From: Streptomyces taklimakanensis | GTDB lineage: Bacteria > Actinomycetota > Actinomycetes > Streptomycetales > Streptomycetaceae | Length of the DNA stretch: 64,000 nt | Assembly: GCF_009709575.1 (NCBI RefSeq) | Contig: NZ_WIXO01000001.1 | Span: forward strand, 5,582,001 to 5,646,000 | Direction of reading: 5' to 3' | The notes under the pieces: generated by a model | Databases searched by the model: none | What the model was told of the DNA's origin: nothing | Seen by the model: the letters and a program-made list of their open reading frames with translations, nothing else | Part shown: piece by piece, positions 16,370-24,683 of the stretch | How the letters are laid out: each line of letters starts with the position of its first letter | Position numbering within the stretch: position 1 is the stretch's first letter | Made by a program: the position numbers and the translations under genes

Positions 16370-16729
16370 TTGTCCTCGATCGGAACCGCACGCCACTTCC
16401 ACCCCGAGGGGACGCCCGGCGACATCTGCCGCGACCACAACCGCGCGGCGCTGGCCACCGTGGTGGCGGCCGAGGCGCGGCGCAGGGGTTACGGGCCCGA
16501 CCTGAGCGACGAGCAGATCGACGAGTGCGCCGAACTCGCCGGTCGCAAGGCCCCGTCGGCGACCTCCCGCGAGGCGATCCGGGCCGCGCTCGGGGCGCCG
16601 ATCACGGCCGACGACGCCCCGGAGGCCGTCGCGGCGGCGGTCTTCGGATCCCTGCCCTCCCACCCGGTGCGGGTGAGGGACCGGGACGGCCGGGAGTACT
16701 TCCTGGTTCCGATCCCGGCCACCGCCTGA
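16370..16729 (+). CDS. Hypothetical protein, 119 residues, TTG start
   Basis: The TTG at 16370 is chosen because ACGGAGG lies five bases upstream and the protein-like sequence begins there (SSIGTARHFHPEG). The open frame reaches back to 16160 but that extension is proline-rich and unlike a domain. The protein is mainly helical (RAALATVVAAEARRRGYGPD, then SDEQIDECAELAGRKAPSA) and ends with a strand-like tail DREGREYFLVPIP-type sequence (actual DRDGREYFLVPIPA). I do not recognise the family. It converges with the 56-residue gene across a clear terminator. Confidence 0.65.
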   Translation: MSSIGTARHFHPEGTPGDICRDHNRAALATVVAAEARRRGYGPDLSDEQIDECAELAGRKAPSATSREAIRAALGAPITADDAPEAVAAAVFGSLPSHPVRVRDRDGREYFLVPIPATA

Positions 16730-16773
16730 CGGCTCGGGCCCGCGCCCGACGCGCCGTCCGGCGCACGACGGAA

Positions 16774-16801
16774 GCGCCCCGCCCGGATCGGAGCGGGGCG
16801 C
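16774..16801. terminator. Bidirectional terminator
   Basis: GCGCCCCGC (16774-16782) and GCGGGGCGC (16793-16801) form a 9-bp stem with a 10-base loop. It lies between the convergent stops at 16729 and 16818. Confidence 0.65.
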
Positions 16802-16817
16802 CCGGCGGCGGACCCGT

Positions 16818-16988
16818 TCACTCCGGCCGGCGCTCCGGGAGTCCCAGGTCTCTCCAGTCCAGTGCCTCCTTGGCCTCGCGCTGTATTCGCTCGGCCACCT
16901 CACGGGTCTCGGTGGGAACGTCACCGAGCTCCTCGAGCAGGCTCTCGTAGATGGGAGGGTGGTCGGTCCGAGTGGCGGTCGTCGTCAT
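16818..16988 (-). CDS. Small conserved-type protein of 56 residues
   Basis: The ATG at 16988 has AGGAAGG eight bases upstream. The protein starts MTTTATRTDHPPIYESL, continues with LEELGDVPTETREVAERIQ, and ends ALDWRDLGLPERRPE, an amphipathic helical sequence with no Cys and no membrane segment. Small Streptomyces proteins of this pattern exist, but I know no function. The good ribosome site, third-position GC and a downstream terminator make it a real gene despite its length. Confidence 0.65.
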   Translation of the reverse strand: MTTTATRTDHPPIYESLLEELGDVPTETREVAERIQREAKEALDWRDLGLPERRPE

Positions 16989-17327
16989 GTCGCCGTCCTT
17001 CCTGCTGTCGTGCCTGTCGTGTCATGGACGCCGCGGGCGCCCCTCTCGGGCGGCGACGAGGCCGCCGCGTCCGATCGTTTCATGGGCCGATCGCGCGACC
17101 GCCGCCGTGCTCGCATGGCGGGCACGGCGCGAACACGACGCGAACCGGCGAGCGGCTACCCACTGCCGAAATGGTCATGCCGGAACGGCGGGGAGACGTA
17201 CGCCACTCGCGGGAACGGCGATGAATTTCGGACGCTTCTCCGGTCTCCACGGAGGCGGGTGCCCGCGCGGCACGCGCGGACGCCCGACAGGACCCCGACG
17301 GAAATCGGACGGAAACCGGAGCCCAAC
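16989..17327. other. Divergent intergenic region, no gene seen
   Basis: 339 bases between the 56-residue gene and the TIGR03086 gene. It should contain both promoters. No clear -35/-10 pair, repeat or conserved short frame stands out. Confidence 0.5.
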
Positions 17328-17960
17328 ATGACCGAGACCTCCCCCGAAGCGGCCGCCGCGGCCTCCGCCACGCCCGACCTCGGCCCTCCGGCCCGGCGGA
17401 TGGCGCGGCTGGTGGCGGACGTCACCGACGACCGACTGGACGACCCGACTCCCTGCGCGGGCACCTCCGTGGGCGACCTGCTCCATCACGTGCTCGGCCT
17501 GAGCACCGCCTTCCGGGACGCGGCGCGCAAGGACCTGGGGCCCACGACCGACACCGACCCGAGCGCCTCCCGTCCCTCCGCCGCCCTGCTGCCCGCCGAC
17601 TGGCGCACCGCCGTCCCGCGCCGCCTGGACGAACTCGCCGCCGCCTGGCGGGACCCCGCGGCCTGGGAGGGCACCACCCGGGCCGGTGGCGTCACCCTGC
17701 CGGCCGCCGTCGCCGGTCGTGTCGCGCTCGACGAGCTCGTCGTCCACGGGTGGGACCTCGCCCGCGCCACCGGACGGGAGTACCACTGCGAGGAGGCGAG
17801 CCTGCGGGTCTGCTTCGACCTGCTGTCGCGGTCGACGGACGAGGCGGACCGGGCCGGGGCGTTCGGACCGGTCGTCGAGGTCCCGCCCGGCGCCCCGCTG
17901 GTGGACCGGGTCGTCGGCCTCAGCGGTCGGGACCCCTCCTGGGCCCCGACCTCCGACTGA
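17328..17960 (+). CDS. TIGR03086-family, mycothiol-dependent maleylpyruvate-isomerase-like protein
   Basis: 210 residues. The N-terminal DinB-like four-helix domain has the characteristic DRLDDPTPCAGTSVGDLLHHVLGLSTAFRDAARKD region (quoted in parts: DDPTPCAGTSVGDLL, HHVLGL) and a later DELVVHGWDLARATG motif. The two histidine sites (HHV and VHGWD) bind a metal in this superfamily, which includes mycothiol-dependent enzymes of actinobacteria. The substrate is unknown. The ATG at 17328 fits the domain start, and a longer open frame upstream lacks family features. Confidence 0.85.
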   Translation: MTETSPEAAAAASATPDLGPPARRMARLVADVTDDRLDDPTPCAGTSVGDLLHHVLGLSTAFRDAARKDLGPTTDTDPSASRPSAALLPADWRTAVPRRLDELAAAWRDPAAWEGTTRAGGVTLPAAVAGRVALDELVVHGWDLARATGREYHCEEASLRVCFDLLSRSTDEADRAGAFGPVVEVPPGAPLVDRVVGLSGRDPSWAPTSD

Positions 17961-18188
17961 CGGTCCGGCGCCGTTCGACACCGGGCCGCGCCGGTCGGAA
18001 ATCGGCGGGAAGCAGCGGTGATCGAATTCCTTCCGTGGTACAGGGCGGCGGCGTGAGCGGAAGAGGTCCGGTGCCGGGGAGCGGGCCGCAGTGCGCGAGT
18101 TACCATCGGAGCGGCCCGTCCCGCCCGGACACCCGGTGGGACGACGAACGACGACGAACGACGACAAGCAGGGCCGGGGGAGGCGCAC

Positions 18189-18560
18189 ATGCCGTACGGG
18201 GGGCCGGAAGGCCGTGCGCGCGTTCGGCGCGGGCCGCGGCCGGGCACCGTCCTCTCCCTCGTGGGCCTGCTGTTGCCCCCGGCGTTCCTCGCGCTGCTGA
18301 TGCTCCTGACCGGTGTCCAGGTCGTACAGGGCGGCCTGGCGGAGACCGCGGTGGCCCTCGCCACGGCGGCCGCGGGCACCGTCCTCGCGGCGGCCGCCGT
18401 CCTCGCCGCGCGCCACGCCCATCCCGTCCCGCGCGCGTACGTCCGCACCGCCCTGCGCGACCGGGAACGCCGCACCGCCTTCCTGCCGCAGCGCGATCCC
18501 GACGCCTCGGGCCGTCCCCGGCCCCGGGCACCCGGCCGTCCCCTCCCGACGGCCGGGTAG
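18189..18560 (+). CDS. DUF6412-type small membrane protein
   Basis: 123 residues with two membrane helices (about 19-43 and 52-74) and a cytoplasmic tail containing RTALRDRERRTAFLPQRDPDA, then a Pro/Arg-rich end. I recognise this as the DUF6412 type, which is commonly found next to a YidC/Oxa1 paralogue in Streptomyces, exactly as here (the YidC gene starts 102 bases downstream). It may be a partner or modulator of the insertase, but no function is established. Confidence 0.75.
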   Translation: MPYGGPEGRARVRRGPRPGTVLSLVGLLLPPAFLALLMLLTGVQVVQGGLAETAVALATAAAGTVLAAAAVLAARHAHPVPRAYVRTALRDRERRTAFLPQRDPDASGRPRPRAPGRPLPTAG

Positions 18561-18662
18561 ACGCGGGCACCCCACGACAGGTCTTCTCCGGGGGCCGCGC
18601 GTCCGCGCGGCTCGTCATGCCGTACCGCACATCCGGCACGACGATTCCCGGGAGGGATCCGC

Positions 18663-19382
18663 ATGTCCTTCGTCGCCCGACTCCTCGCGCTGCTCACCGA
18701 CGCGCTGGAACCGATCTTCGCCCACTCCGCCGCCGCCGTCGCCATCGTGGTGGCCACCATGCTCGTACGCGCCGTGCTCCACCCCCTGGCCCGGGCCGGG
18801 GCGCGGGCGGAGAAGGCCCGCGCCCGGCTCGCGCCCAGGATCGCCGAACTGCGCGGGCGGCACGCCCGGGACCCCGAACGGCTCCGGCGCGCCCTGCTGG
18901 ACCTGCACGCCAAGGAGGGCGTCTCACCCCTGGCGGGGCTCGCACCGACGCTGGCCCAGCTGCCCGTCTTCTTCGTGATGTACCGCCTCTTCACGGCCGG
19001 TGAGGTGGGGGGCGAGCCCAACGGGCTGCTGGACCATCGACTGGGCGCCGCACCCCTGGGCGGACGGTGGGCCCAGGCGTTGGACAACGGCGGATTCCTC
19101 GGCGCGCCGGGACTGGTGCACCTCGCCCTGTTCGCGGTGATCGCCGTCGTGGCGCTCTGGTCCTACCGGCGGGCGCGCGCGGCGGTGGCCCCGGCGGCGG
19201 AGACGCCGGGGGGCGCGGGAGTGGCCAGGGTGCTGCCGCTGCTGTCGTTCGGCACCCTGGTCACCGCGGCCTTCGTCCCGCTGGCCGCCGGCCTCTACCT
19301 GGCCACCACCACGGCGTGGACGGCGGTGGAGCGGGCGCTGCTCCACCGCGACCGTGACCGTGGTCGGAGGGGGAAGGGTTGA
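18663..19382 (+). CDS. YidC/Oxa1-family membrane insertase paralogue
   Basis: 239 residues, shorter than the housekeeping YidC. Core features are the first membrane segment with the conserved arginine region (VATMLVRAVLHPLARAGARAEKA), the cytosolic loop LAPRIAELRGRHARDPERLRRAL, then LHAKEGVSPLAGLAPTLAQLPVFFVMYRLF and three further segments ending in FVPLAAGLYLATTTAWT. It should insert proteins into the cytoplasmic membrane. Because it is not in the rnpA-yidC neighbourhood, it is a secondary copy, probably for specific clients. GGAGGGA lies upstream of the ATG. Confidence 0.9.
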   Translation: MSFVARLLALLTDALEPIFAHSAAAVAIVVATMLVRAVLHPLARAGARAEKARARLAPRIAELRGRHARDPERLRRALLDLHAKEGVSPLAGLAPTLAQLPVFFVMYRLFTAGEVGGEPNGLLDHRLGAAPLGGRWAQALDNGGFLGAPGLVHLALFAVIAVVALWSYRRARAAVAPAAETPGGAGVARVLPLLSFGTLVTAAFVPLAAGLYLATTTAWTAVERALLHRDRDRGRRGKG

Positions 19383-19426
19383 CCACCGGCCCGTCCGCGA
19401 GGACGGCCCGCGCCGGTCGAACGGGC

Positions 19427-19918
19427 TCAGGCGGTGCCCGTCAGGCCCTTCCGCCGGAGGATGTCGCGTGCCCGGTCGGCCTGGCCACCGCGCACGATGA
19501 CGTCGTAACGGGCGGCGGCCAGGGACTGCACGGAGGAGAAGTCGCGGTTCCCGCCGGTCGCGGCGTGACCGACGAACCCGAGGGCGGCGCCCCACACCGC
19601 GCCGACGAGGAGACCACCGAGGATCAGCCCCAGCCAGACCGGACCGGTGGTGAACAACCCCACCAGCAGACCGATGAACAGCCCGAACCAGGCGCCACCG
19701 GCCGCGCCCATCCCGGCCGCGCGCCCCTTGGTGAGCCGCCCGGTGACGTGCTCGACCAGCCGCAGGTCGGAACCGACGATGTCGATGTGCTCCACGGGGA
19801 ACCTCTCGTCGGAGAGGTGGTCGACCGCCGCCTGGGCCTCCTGGTACGAGGAGAAGCCGGCCACCGTGTTCCACGCGTCGCCGATCGGGTTCGGGGGGTC
19901 GGGATCGATGTCGACCAT
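19427..19918 (-). CDS. General stress protein-like membrane protein with glycine zipper
   Basis: 163 residues. The N-terminal half (YQEAQAAVDHLSDERFPVEH, then IDIVGSDLRLVEHVTGRLT) is the ferredoxin-like general stress protein domain (YflT type). It is followed by GLFIGLLVGLFTTGPVWLGL and ILGGLLVGAVWGAALGF, a glycine-zipper membrane hairpin, and a C-terminal ARYDVIVRGGQADRARDIL motif. The family is stress-associated but biochemically undefined. The ATG at 19918 has AAGGAGAG upstream. It converges with the YidC gene across a 44-base gap with only a short hairpin. Confidence 0.82.
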   Translation of the reverse strand: MVDIDPDPPNPIGDAWNTVAGFSSYQEAQAAVDHLSDERFPVEHIDIVGSDLRLVEHVTGRLTKGRAAGMGAAGGAWFGLFIGLLVGLFTTGPVWLGLILGGLLVGAVWGAALGFVGHAATGGNRDFSSVQSLAAARYDVIVRGGQADRARDILRRKGLTGTA

Positions 19919-20043
19919 CTGCCTCTCTCCTTCCCGGGTGCCTCCCGGACGGCACTCGTCCCCGTCCGTCTTCCCGGTGGGAGGGGCTTCAAGGGAGGAG
20001 AGACGGGGAGGACGCGGGGGAGGGGGCCGGCGAGCGGGAAGAG

Positions 20044-21195
20044 TCAGACGGTCAGCAGCACGCCGACGTAGGAGACCCCGGCGACGACCGCCCAGGAGAG
20101 GGCGCCCAGCAGGACCAGCCGTCGCCCGGTTCGCGCGAGGGAGGGCAGGTGGACGGCGCTGCCCAATCCGAACAGGGCGGCGGCCAGCACGAACTCCCGC
20201 GTCGTCGCGGTGGCCGCGAGCGCGCCGGCCGGCAGCAGACCGGCGGTGCGCACGGCGACGGCCGCCAGGAAGCCGGCCACGAACAGCGGCACCAGGGGCG
20301 GGCGCCGGGGCCGGGCACCCGTCGCCGTGTCGTGCTCCCCCCGGCCTCCCCGGGGTCCGGGCCGTCCCCGGCGGGCCGCGGCCACGGCCACCGCGGCGAC
20401 CAGCGGCGCCAACAGCAGCACCCGTACCAGCTTCACCAGCACCGCCTCGCCCAGCGCCTCGGGCCCCGCGGTCCGGGCGGCGGCCACCACCTGCCCCACG
20501 TCGTGCACCCCGGCGCCGACCCACCGTCCGAAACCGGTGGCGTCCAGCCCGAGGGGGTGGTGCAACAACGGCAGGACGACGACGGCGAGGGTGCCGCACA
20601 GCGTCACCAGCGCGACCGACGCGGCGGCGTCGCGCTCGTCGCTCCCGCGCGCCTCGCCGACGGCGCCGATGGCGGAGGCGCCGCAGATCGAGTAACCGGT
20701 GGCGACCAGCAGCGGCTGATCGCCGGGCAGCCCCAGTCCGCGCCCCAGCCAGAGCGTGCCGAAGAAGGTCGCCGCCACCACCGCGGGCACCATGACGAAG
20801 GTCGTCCAGCCCAGTCCCAGCACGTCGCCCAGGCTCAGCTCCAGGCCCAGCAGGACCACACCGATCCGCATCATCCGTTTTCCGGCCCACGACAGTCCCG
20901 GACGTCCGGGCCCGGACACCAGGCGCCCCGGACCCGGCAGGTGGGCGGCGACGATGCCCAGCACGACGGCCGCGGTCAGCATCGGCACTCCCGGCAGCAG
21001 CCGGTGCACGGCCCAGGCCACCGCCGTGCCGCAGCAGGCGAGGGCGAGACCGGGCAGCGGACCGGGCGTCCGCCGCTCCCGTCGCCCGGCCCCCTCGGAA
21101 CCGCCGCCCGGAGCGCCCACGGACCCCTCGACCCCGGTCCCGACCCCGGCGCCGCGTGCCGCGGTCCCGCGCGGGCGCTCGCCGAGCAGCGCCAT
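20044..21195 (-). CDS. YeiH-family (UPF0324) putative sulfate/sulfite exporter
   Basis: 383 residues with about ten membrane segments. Family motifs include LSWAGKRMMRIGVVLLGLELSLGDV (quoted in two parts: AGKRMMRIGVVLLG, LELSLGDV), ATGYSICGASAIGA near 167-180, and GRWVGAGVHDVGQVVAAA. The family is annotated as putative sulfate exporters. Its start codon overlaps the stop of the cysteine dioxygenase gene by one base (TGATG), so the two are translated together. This supports a role in exporting sulfite or sulfate made from cysteine sulfur. The first 50 residues are variable. Confidence 0.9.
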   Translation of the reverse strand: MALLGERPRGTAARGAGVGTGVEGSVGAPGGGSEGAGRRERRTPGPLPGLALACCGTAVAWAVHRLLPGVPMLTAAVVLGIVAAHLPGPGRLVSGPGRPGLSWAGKRMMRIGVVLLGLELSLGDVLGLGWTTFVMVPAVVAATFFGTLWLGRGLGLPGDQPLLVATGYSICGASAIGAVGEARGSDERDAAASVALVTLCGTLAVVVLPLLHHPLGLDATGFGRWVGAGVHDVGQVVAAARTAGPEALGEAVLVKLVRVLLLAPLVAAVAVAAARRGRPGPRGGRGEHDTATGARPRRPPLVPLFVAGFLAAVAVRTAGLLPAGALAATATTREFVLAAALFGLGSAVHLPSLARTGRRLVLLGALSWAVVAGVSYVGVLLTV

Positions 21196-21794
21196 CAGCG
21201 GTCGGCCGGCAGGTCGTAGACGCGACGGACGCTGGTCCCCAGCCGGGAGACGTCCGCGCCGTAGACGTGGAGGGACACGGCCTTGTGCGAGCAGCCGTTC
21301 CAGACCCGGTGGATGTCACCGGGCGGAGCGAAGCCGCACACCGCCCCCCGCGGGTTCACCACGTCCTCGGTGGCGACCAGTCGGGCCCGGTCCCCGGGGG
21401 CGGCGGCCGGCACCAGTCGGTAGCGGCGCTCGTGTTCCTCGCCCTCGTGGACGCCGGTGACGCACCAGGAGACGTGGTCGTGCACGGGGGTGCGCTGCCC
21501 CGGCAACCAGACGAGGGCGACGATCGAGAAGCCGCCGTCCGTCTCGGCGTGCAGCAGGTGCTGGCGGTAGCGCCCGGGATCGCCCTCGCGCTGGGCGGGG
21601 AGGAGCAGGTCGTCGGCGCCGAGGTGGGGTGCCAGTCGCTCGCCGACGAGGTACGCGGTCAGGTCCGGCGGCAGGCCGCGCTCCACGACCTCGCGGACGT
21701 CCTCGACGAGGGCGGCCAGTCGATCGGTCACCCGTCGGGGGACGGCGGTCCGCGCGGCGGAGGGCGTGGCGGAGGAGTGGGTGGAAGCGGCCAT
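21195..21794 (-). CDS. Cysteine dioxygenase family protein
   Basis: 199 residues from ATG 21794. The cupin core shows GFSIVALVWLPGQRTPVHDH with the metal ligands in PVHDHVSWC, then the second cupin box GFAPPGDIHRVWN with the third histidine. This is the bacterial cysteine dioxygenase fold, which adds O2 to the thiol of cysteine to give cysteine sulfinate using Fe(II). Downstream and overlapping is the YeiH exporter, and upstream on the same strand is a LysR regulator. Together they look like a cysteine-sulfur catabolism and efflux unit. An in-frame upstream ATG at 21854 is less likely because the domain begins later. Confidence 0.9.
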   Translation of the reverse strand: MAASTHSSATPSAARTAVPRRVTDRLAALVEDVREVVERGLPPDLTAYLVGERLAPHLGADDLLLPAQREGDPGRYRQHLLHAETDGGFSIVALVWLPGQRTPVHDHVSWCVTGVHEGEEHERRYRLVPAAAPGDRARLVATEDVVNPRGAVCGFAPPGDIHRVWNGCSHKAVSLHVYGADVSRLGTSVRRVYDLPADR

Positions 21795-21878
21795 GGTGAC
21801 AGCGTCACGCCAACGGACCATCACGTCCAACGACGGTTTCTTCGCCCGTCCCAAGAACCGCTTATGGGTCGGGGCGGC

Positions 21879-22784
21879 TCAACAGCCGACCCGGTTCGCG
21901 GCCACCGTCCTCAGCTCCTCCAGCACCAGCGCGGTGGCCGGTATCCGCAGGTGCTCGCGGAGCACGTACGCGGAGACCTGCCGCCGGGCCGCCGGGTCCA
22001 GGGCGCGTCCGGTGACCTTCCGGTGCACCAGGAAGGAGAGCACCAACCCCGGCATCATCGCGATGCCGAGCCCCTCGGCGACCAGGCTCTGCACCACGAG
22101 GTTGTCGTCGGTGGTGAAGACGATGTCGGGCGCGAAACCCAGCTCCGCGCACTCGTGGAGGAAGTTGGTGCGGCAGCGCAGGCATCCGGCGATCCACCGC
22201 TCGTCCGCCAGTTCCGCCAACCGGACCGCCCGCCGCCGCGCCATCGGGTGCCCGGTCGGCAGCAGTACGGTGAGCTGGTCCTCCAGCAGCGGGATCTCCA
22301 CCAGTTCCTCGGGCACCTGCTCGCGGAGCCCGGGGTAGGTGAAGGCCAGGGTGATGTCGCACTCGCCGCGCACCACACGGTCCAGCGACTCCGGCGGCTC
22401 GCTCTCCTGGAGCTCCACCCGTACGCCGGGATGGTCGGCGGCCAGCCGCGCCAGCGCCTCCGGTACCAGCGTCGCCCCGGCGCTGGGGAACGCGCACACC
22501 CGCACCCGTCCCGCGCGCAGCCTGGTCAACGCCGTCATCTGCTGGTGGGCGACGGCCATGCTGTCCAGGATCGCGCCCGCGTGGCGGGCCAGCGCCTCGC
22601 CCGCCTCGGTCAACCGCATCCGACGCCCGACCCGCAGGAACAGCGGGGTGCCCACGGCCCGTTCCAGGGCCTTCATCTGTTGGGTGATCGCCGGCTGGGT
22701 GTAGCCCAGCGCTCGGGCCGCCGCCGAGTACGAACCGGTGCGAACCACCTCGTGGAAGGTCCTGATGTGTCGGGAGTCGAACAT
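21879..22784 (-). CDS. LysR-family regulator of the cysteine dioxygenase-YeiH unit
   Basis: 301 residues. The winged HTH (FHEVVRTGSYSAAARALGYT, then QPAITQQMKALERAVGTPLF) occupies residues 10-50, followed by a helix linker and a two-lobed effector domain. An unusual CLRCRTNF motif (two cysteines near 197-200) lies in the effector domain and could sense thiols or metals. It lies 84 bases upstream of the cysteine dioxygenase gene on the same strand, so it is probably a local activator of the downstream genes, which is unusual because LysR genes often lie divergently. Confidence 0.88.
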   Translation of the reverse strand: MFDSRHIRTFHEVVRTGSYSAAARALGYTQPAITQQMKALERAVGTPLFLRVGRRMRLTEAGEALARHAGAILDSMAVAHQQMTALTRLRAGRVRVCAFPSAGATLVPEALARLAADHPGVRVELQESEPPESLDRVVRGECDITLAFTYPGLREQVPEELVEIPLLEDQLTVLLPTGHPMARRRAVRLAELADERWIAGCLRCRTNFLHECAELGFAPDIVFTTDDNLVVQSLVAEGLGIAMMPGLVLSFLVHRKVTGRALDPAARRQVSAYVLREHLRIPATALVLEELRTVAANRVGC

Positions 22785-22887
22785 GCCGGAACGATAAGCG
22801 GAACTTGGGGGAGCCGAGAGACCGGTACCGGTCGCCGCCCCGCCCCGGCTCCCTTACAGCCTGGACGGGACCGGTCGGGACCGGGCG

Positions 22888-24015
22888 TCACGGACGTTCG
22901 CTCAACACCGCCATGGTCCGGCCGATCAGTCCGGGCACGTCCGCGTCGCGCACTCCGTCCAGCAGCCACCGGCCGAGCCGTACCGAGTTCTCCACGACCA
23001 GCCGCACGCGCGGCACGCGGCGCTCCCGGTACGCGGTGAGGAGGTCCTCGTCCCAGTCGGTGCGGGTGGTGAGCAGCTCGGCCAGGACGAGGGCGTCCTC
23101 CAGGGACATCGCCGCCCCCTGGGCCAGGGTGGGCGGGCAGGCGTGCGCGGCGTCACCGACCAGGACGACCCGGCCGCGGTGCCAGGGGCCCTCCACCAGC
23201 AGCCGGTGGAACCAGGTGTAGTTGACCAGGGAGGGGTCCGTGACGGAGGCGGCGATCTCCTTCCAGGCACCCCCGTACCCGGCGGCCAGGGAGCGCACCT
23301 CCTCGACGTACGAGGACGGCGGCAGCTCGGCGCGCTCCCGAGCGGGCTCGACGAGGTAGGCGTAGAGGGAGTCCTCGCCGGTCGGGCAGTACCCCGCGAT
23401 GAACGCCGGCCCGCCGTAGGCCAGGTCGGTGCGCTCCACACCCGCGGGGCGCGGGGCGGTGACGCGCCAGATGCCCATGCCGGTGGGCTCGGGCCGGTCG
23501 TCGACGCCGATCGCGGCGCGGGTGGGGGAGTTCAGGCCGTCGGCGGCGACCACCAGGTCGTAGCGGCCGGTGGAGCCGTCGGTGAGGCGGACGTCCACCC
23601 CGTCGCCGTCCTGGGTCAGGGACTCGACGCCGCGGCCGAGTCGGACACGGGCCCCGCTCGCGCGGACCGCGTCGGTCAGGAGGCGCTGGAGGTCGGGGCG
23701 TCGTATCCCCAGCGTGGCGGGCAGGTCCGGGCCCCCGGTGCGGATGTCCTCGGCGACGTGCAGCACCGTGCCGTCGGGCGCGACCACGCCGAGCGTGTCG
23801 AAGCCGAACCCCGCGCGCCGGACCTCCTCCCACACCCCGACCTCGCGCAGCACGCGCAGGGCGTTGCCCTGGAGGGTGATGCCCGACCCCTGGACGTTCC
23901 AGTCGGGGGAGAGCTCCACGAGGTCGACCTCGACGCCGGAGCGGCGCAGCAGGACGGCGAGGGCGTTGCCGGAGACGCCGCCTCCGACGATGAGGACGGT
24001 ACGGGCCGGGGACAT
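22888..24015 (-). CDS. FAD-dependent monooxygenase (PHBH-like)
   Basis: 375 residues. The FAD-binding motif is GGGVSGNALAVLLRRSG (residues 10-26) and ends with E of VDLVELS. The second FAD motif is VVLVGDAAHACPPTLAQGA (about 285-303), with a DG-type motif VVAADGLNSPTR between. This is the class A flavoprotein hydroxylase layout, which uses NAD(P)H and O2 to hydroxylate aromatic or polyketide-like substrates. The ATG at 24015 has AAGGAAG upstream. It follows the conservon CvnD gene by 71 bases on the same strand, so it is probably part of that operon. Confidence 0.88.
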   Translation of the reverse strand: MSPARTVLIVGGGVSGNALAVLLRRSGVEVDLVELSPDWNVQGSGITLQGNALRVLREVGVWEEVRRAGFGFDTLGVVAPDGTVLHVAEDIRTGGPDLPATLGIRRPDLQRLLTDAVRASGARVRLGRGVESLTQDGDGVDVRLTDGSTGRYDLVVAADGLNSPTRAAIGVDDRPEPTGMGIWRVTAPRPAGVERTDLAYGGPAFIAGYCPTGEDSLYAYLVEPARERAELPPSSYVEEVRSLAAGYGGAWKEIAASVTDPSLVNYTWFHRLLVEGPWHRGRVVLVGDAAHACPPTLAQGAAMSLEDALVLAELLTTRTDWDEDLLTAYRERRVPRVRLVVENSVRLGRWLLDGVRDADVPGLIGRTMAVLSERP

Positions 24016-24086
24016 GGCTTCCTTGGCTTCCTTTCCGGGGGACGTGCGCGGGGCGGGGGACGGGAGGGAGGAGGGGAGGGGGCCGG

Positions 24087-24683
24087 TCAGCCCGCCGGTA
24101 CGGCCGCGGCCGCCGCGGACCGGGCCATCAGCAGGTCCACCAGGGCGACCAGCAGGTCGCGGCCCGCCTCCGGCCGCCGCACGTCCCCCATCAGCAGCGG
24201 AACGCCCGGATCGAGGTCGAGGGCGTCGCGTACCTCCTCCGCGGTGCGCTCGCAGCGGCCGTGGAAGCAGTTGACGCCCACCACGAAGGGGATGCCGCGA
24301 CTCTCGAAGAAGTCGATCGAGGCGAAGCTGACCTCCAGCCGCCGGGTGTCGACCAGGACGACCGCTCCCAGCGCGCCGTTGACCAGGTCGTTCCACATGA
24401 ACCAGAAGCGCTCCTGGCCCGGGGTGCCGAAGAGGTAGACGACCAGGTCGGGGTTGATGGTGATGCGGCCGAAGTCCAGGGCCACCGTGGTGGTGGACTT
24501 CTCCGCCACCCCGTCGGTGTCGTCGACCCCCAGGCTCGCCTCGGTGAGGTACTCCTCGGTGCGCAGGGGCGTCACCTCGCTGACCGCCCCCACCATGGTG
24601 GTCTTCCCCACCCCGAAACCACCGGCGACCAGGATCTTGACGGCCATCGGCCCCGTCACGCCGTCAAAGTCTCTGGAGTCCAT
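24087..24683 (-). CDS. cvnD: Conservon GTPase CvnD (Ras/Rab-like)
   Basis: 198 residues. The P loop is GGFGVGKTT (about residues 21-29), with switch regions EASLGVDDTDGVAEKSTTTVALDFG and LFGTPGQERFWFMW, where the Q of the G3 motif is kept. The last base-recognition motif region is VVGVNCFHG, where the usual NKxD is modified, as in CvnD proteins. These small GTP-binding proteins act with CvnA, CvnB and CvnC on the membrane in a eukaryote-like G-protein complex controlling development and secondary metabolism. It overlaps the end of cvnC by 20 bases. The alternative start MAVKIL lies 12 codons downstream. Confidence 0.93.
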   Translation of the reverse strand: MDSRDFDGVTGPMAVKILVAGGFGVGKTTMVGAVSEVTPLRTEEYLTEASLGVDDTDGVAEKSTTTVALDFGRITINPDLVVYLFGTPGQERFWFMWNDLVNGALGAVVLVDTRRLEVSFASIDFFESRGIPFVVGVNCFHGRCERTAEEVRDALDLDPGVPLLMGDVRRPEAGRDLLVALVDLLMARSAAAAAVPAG

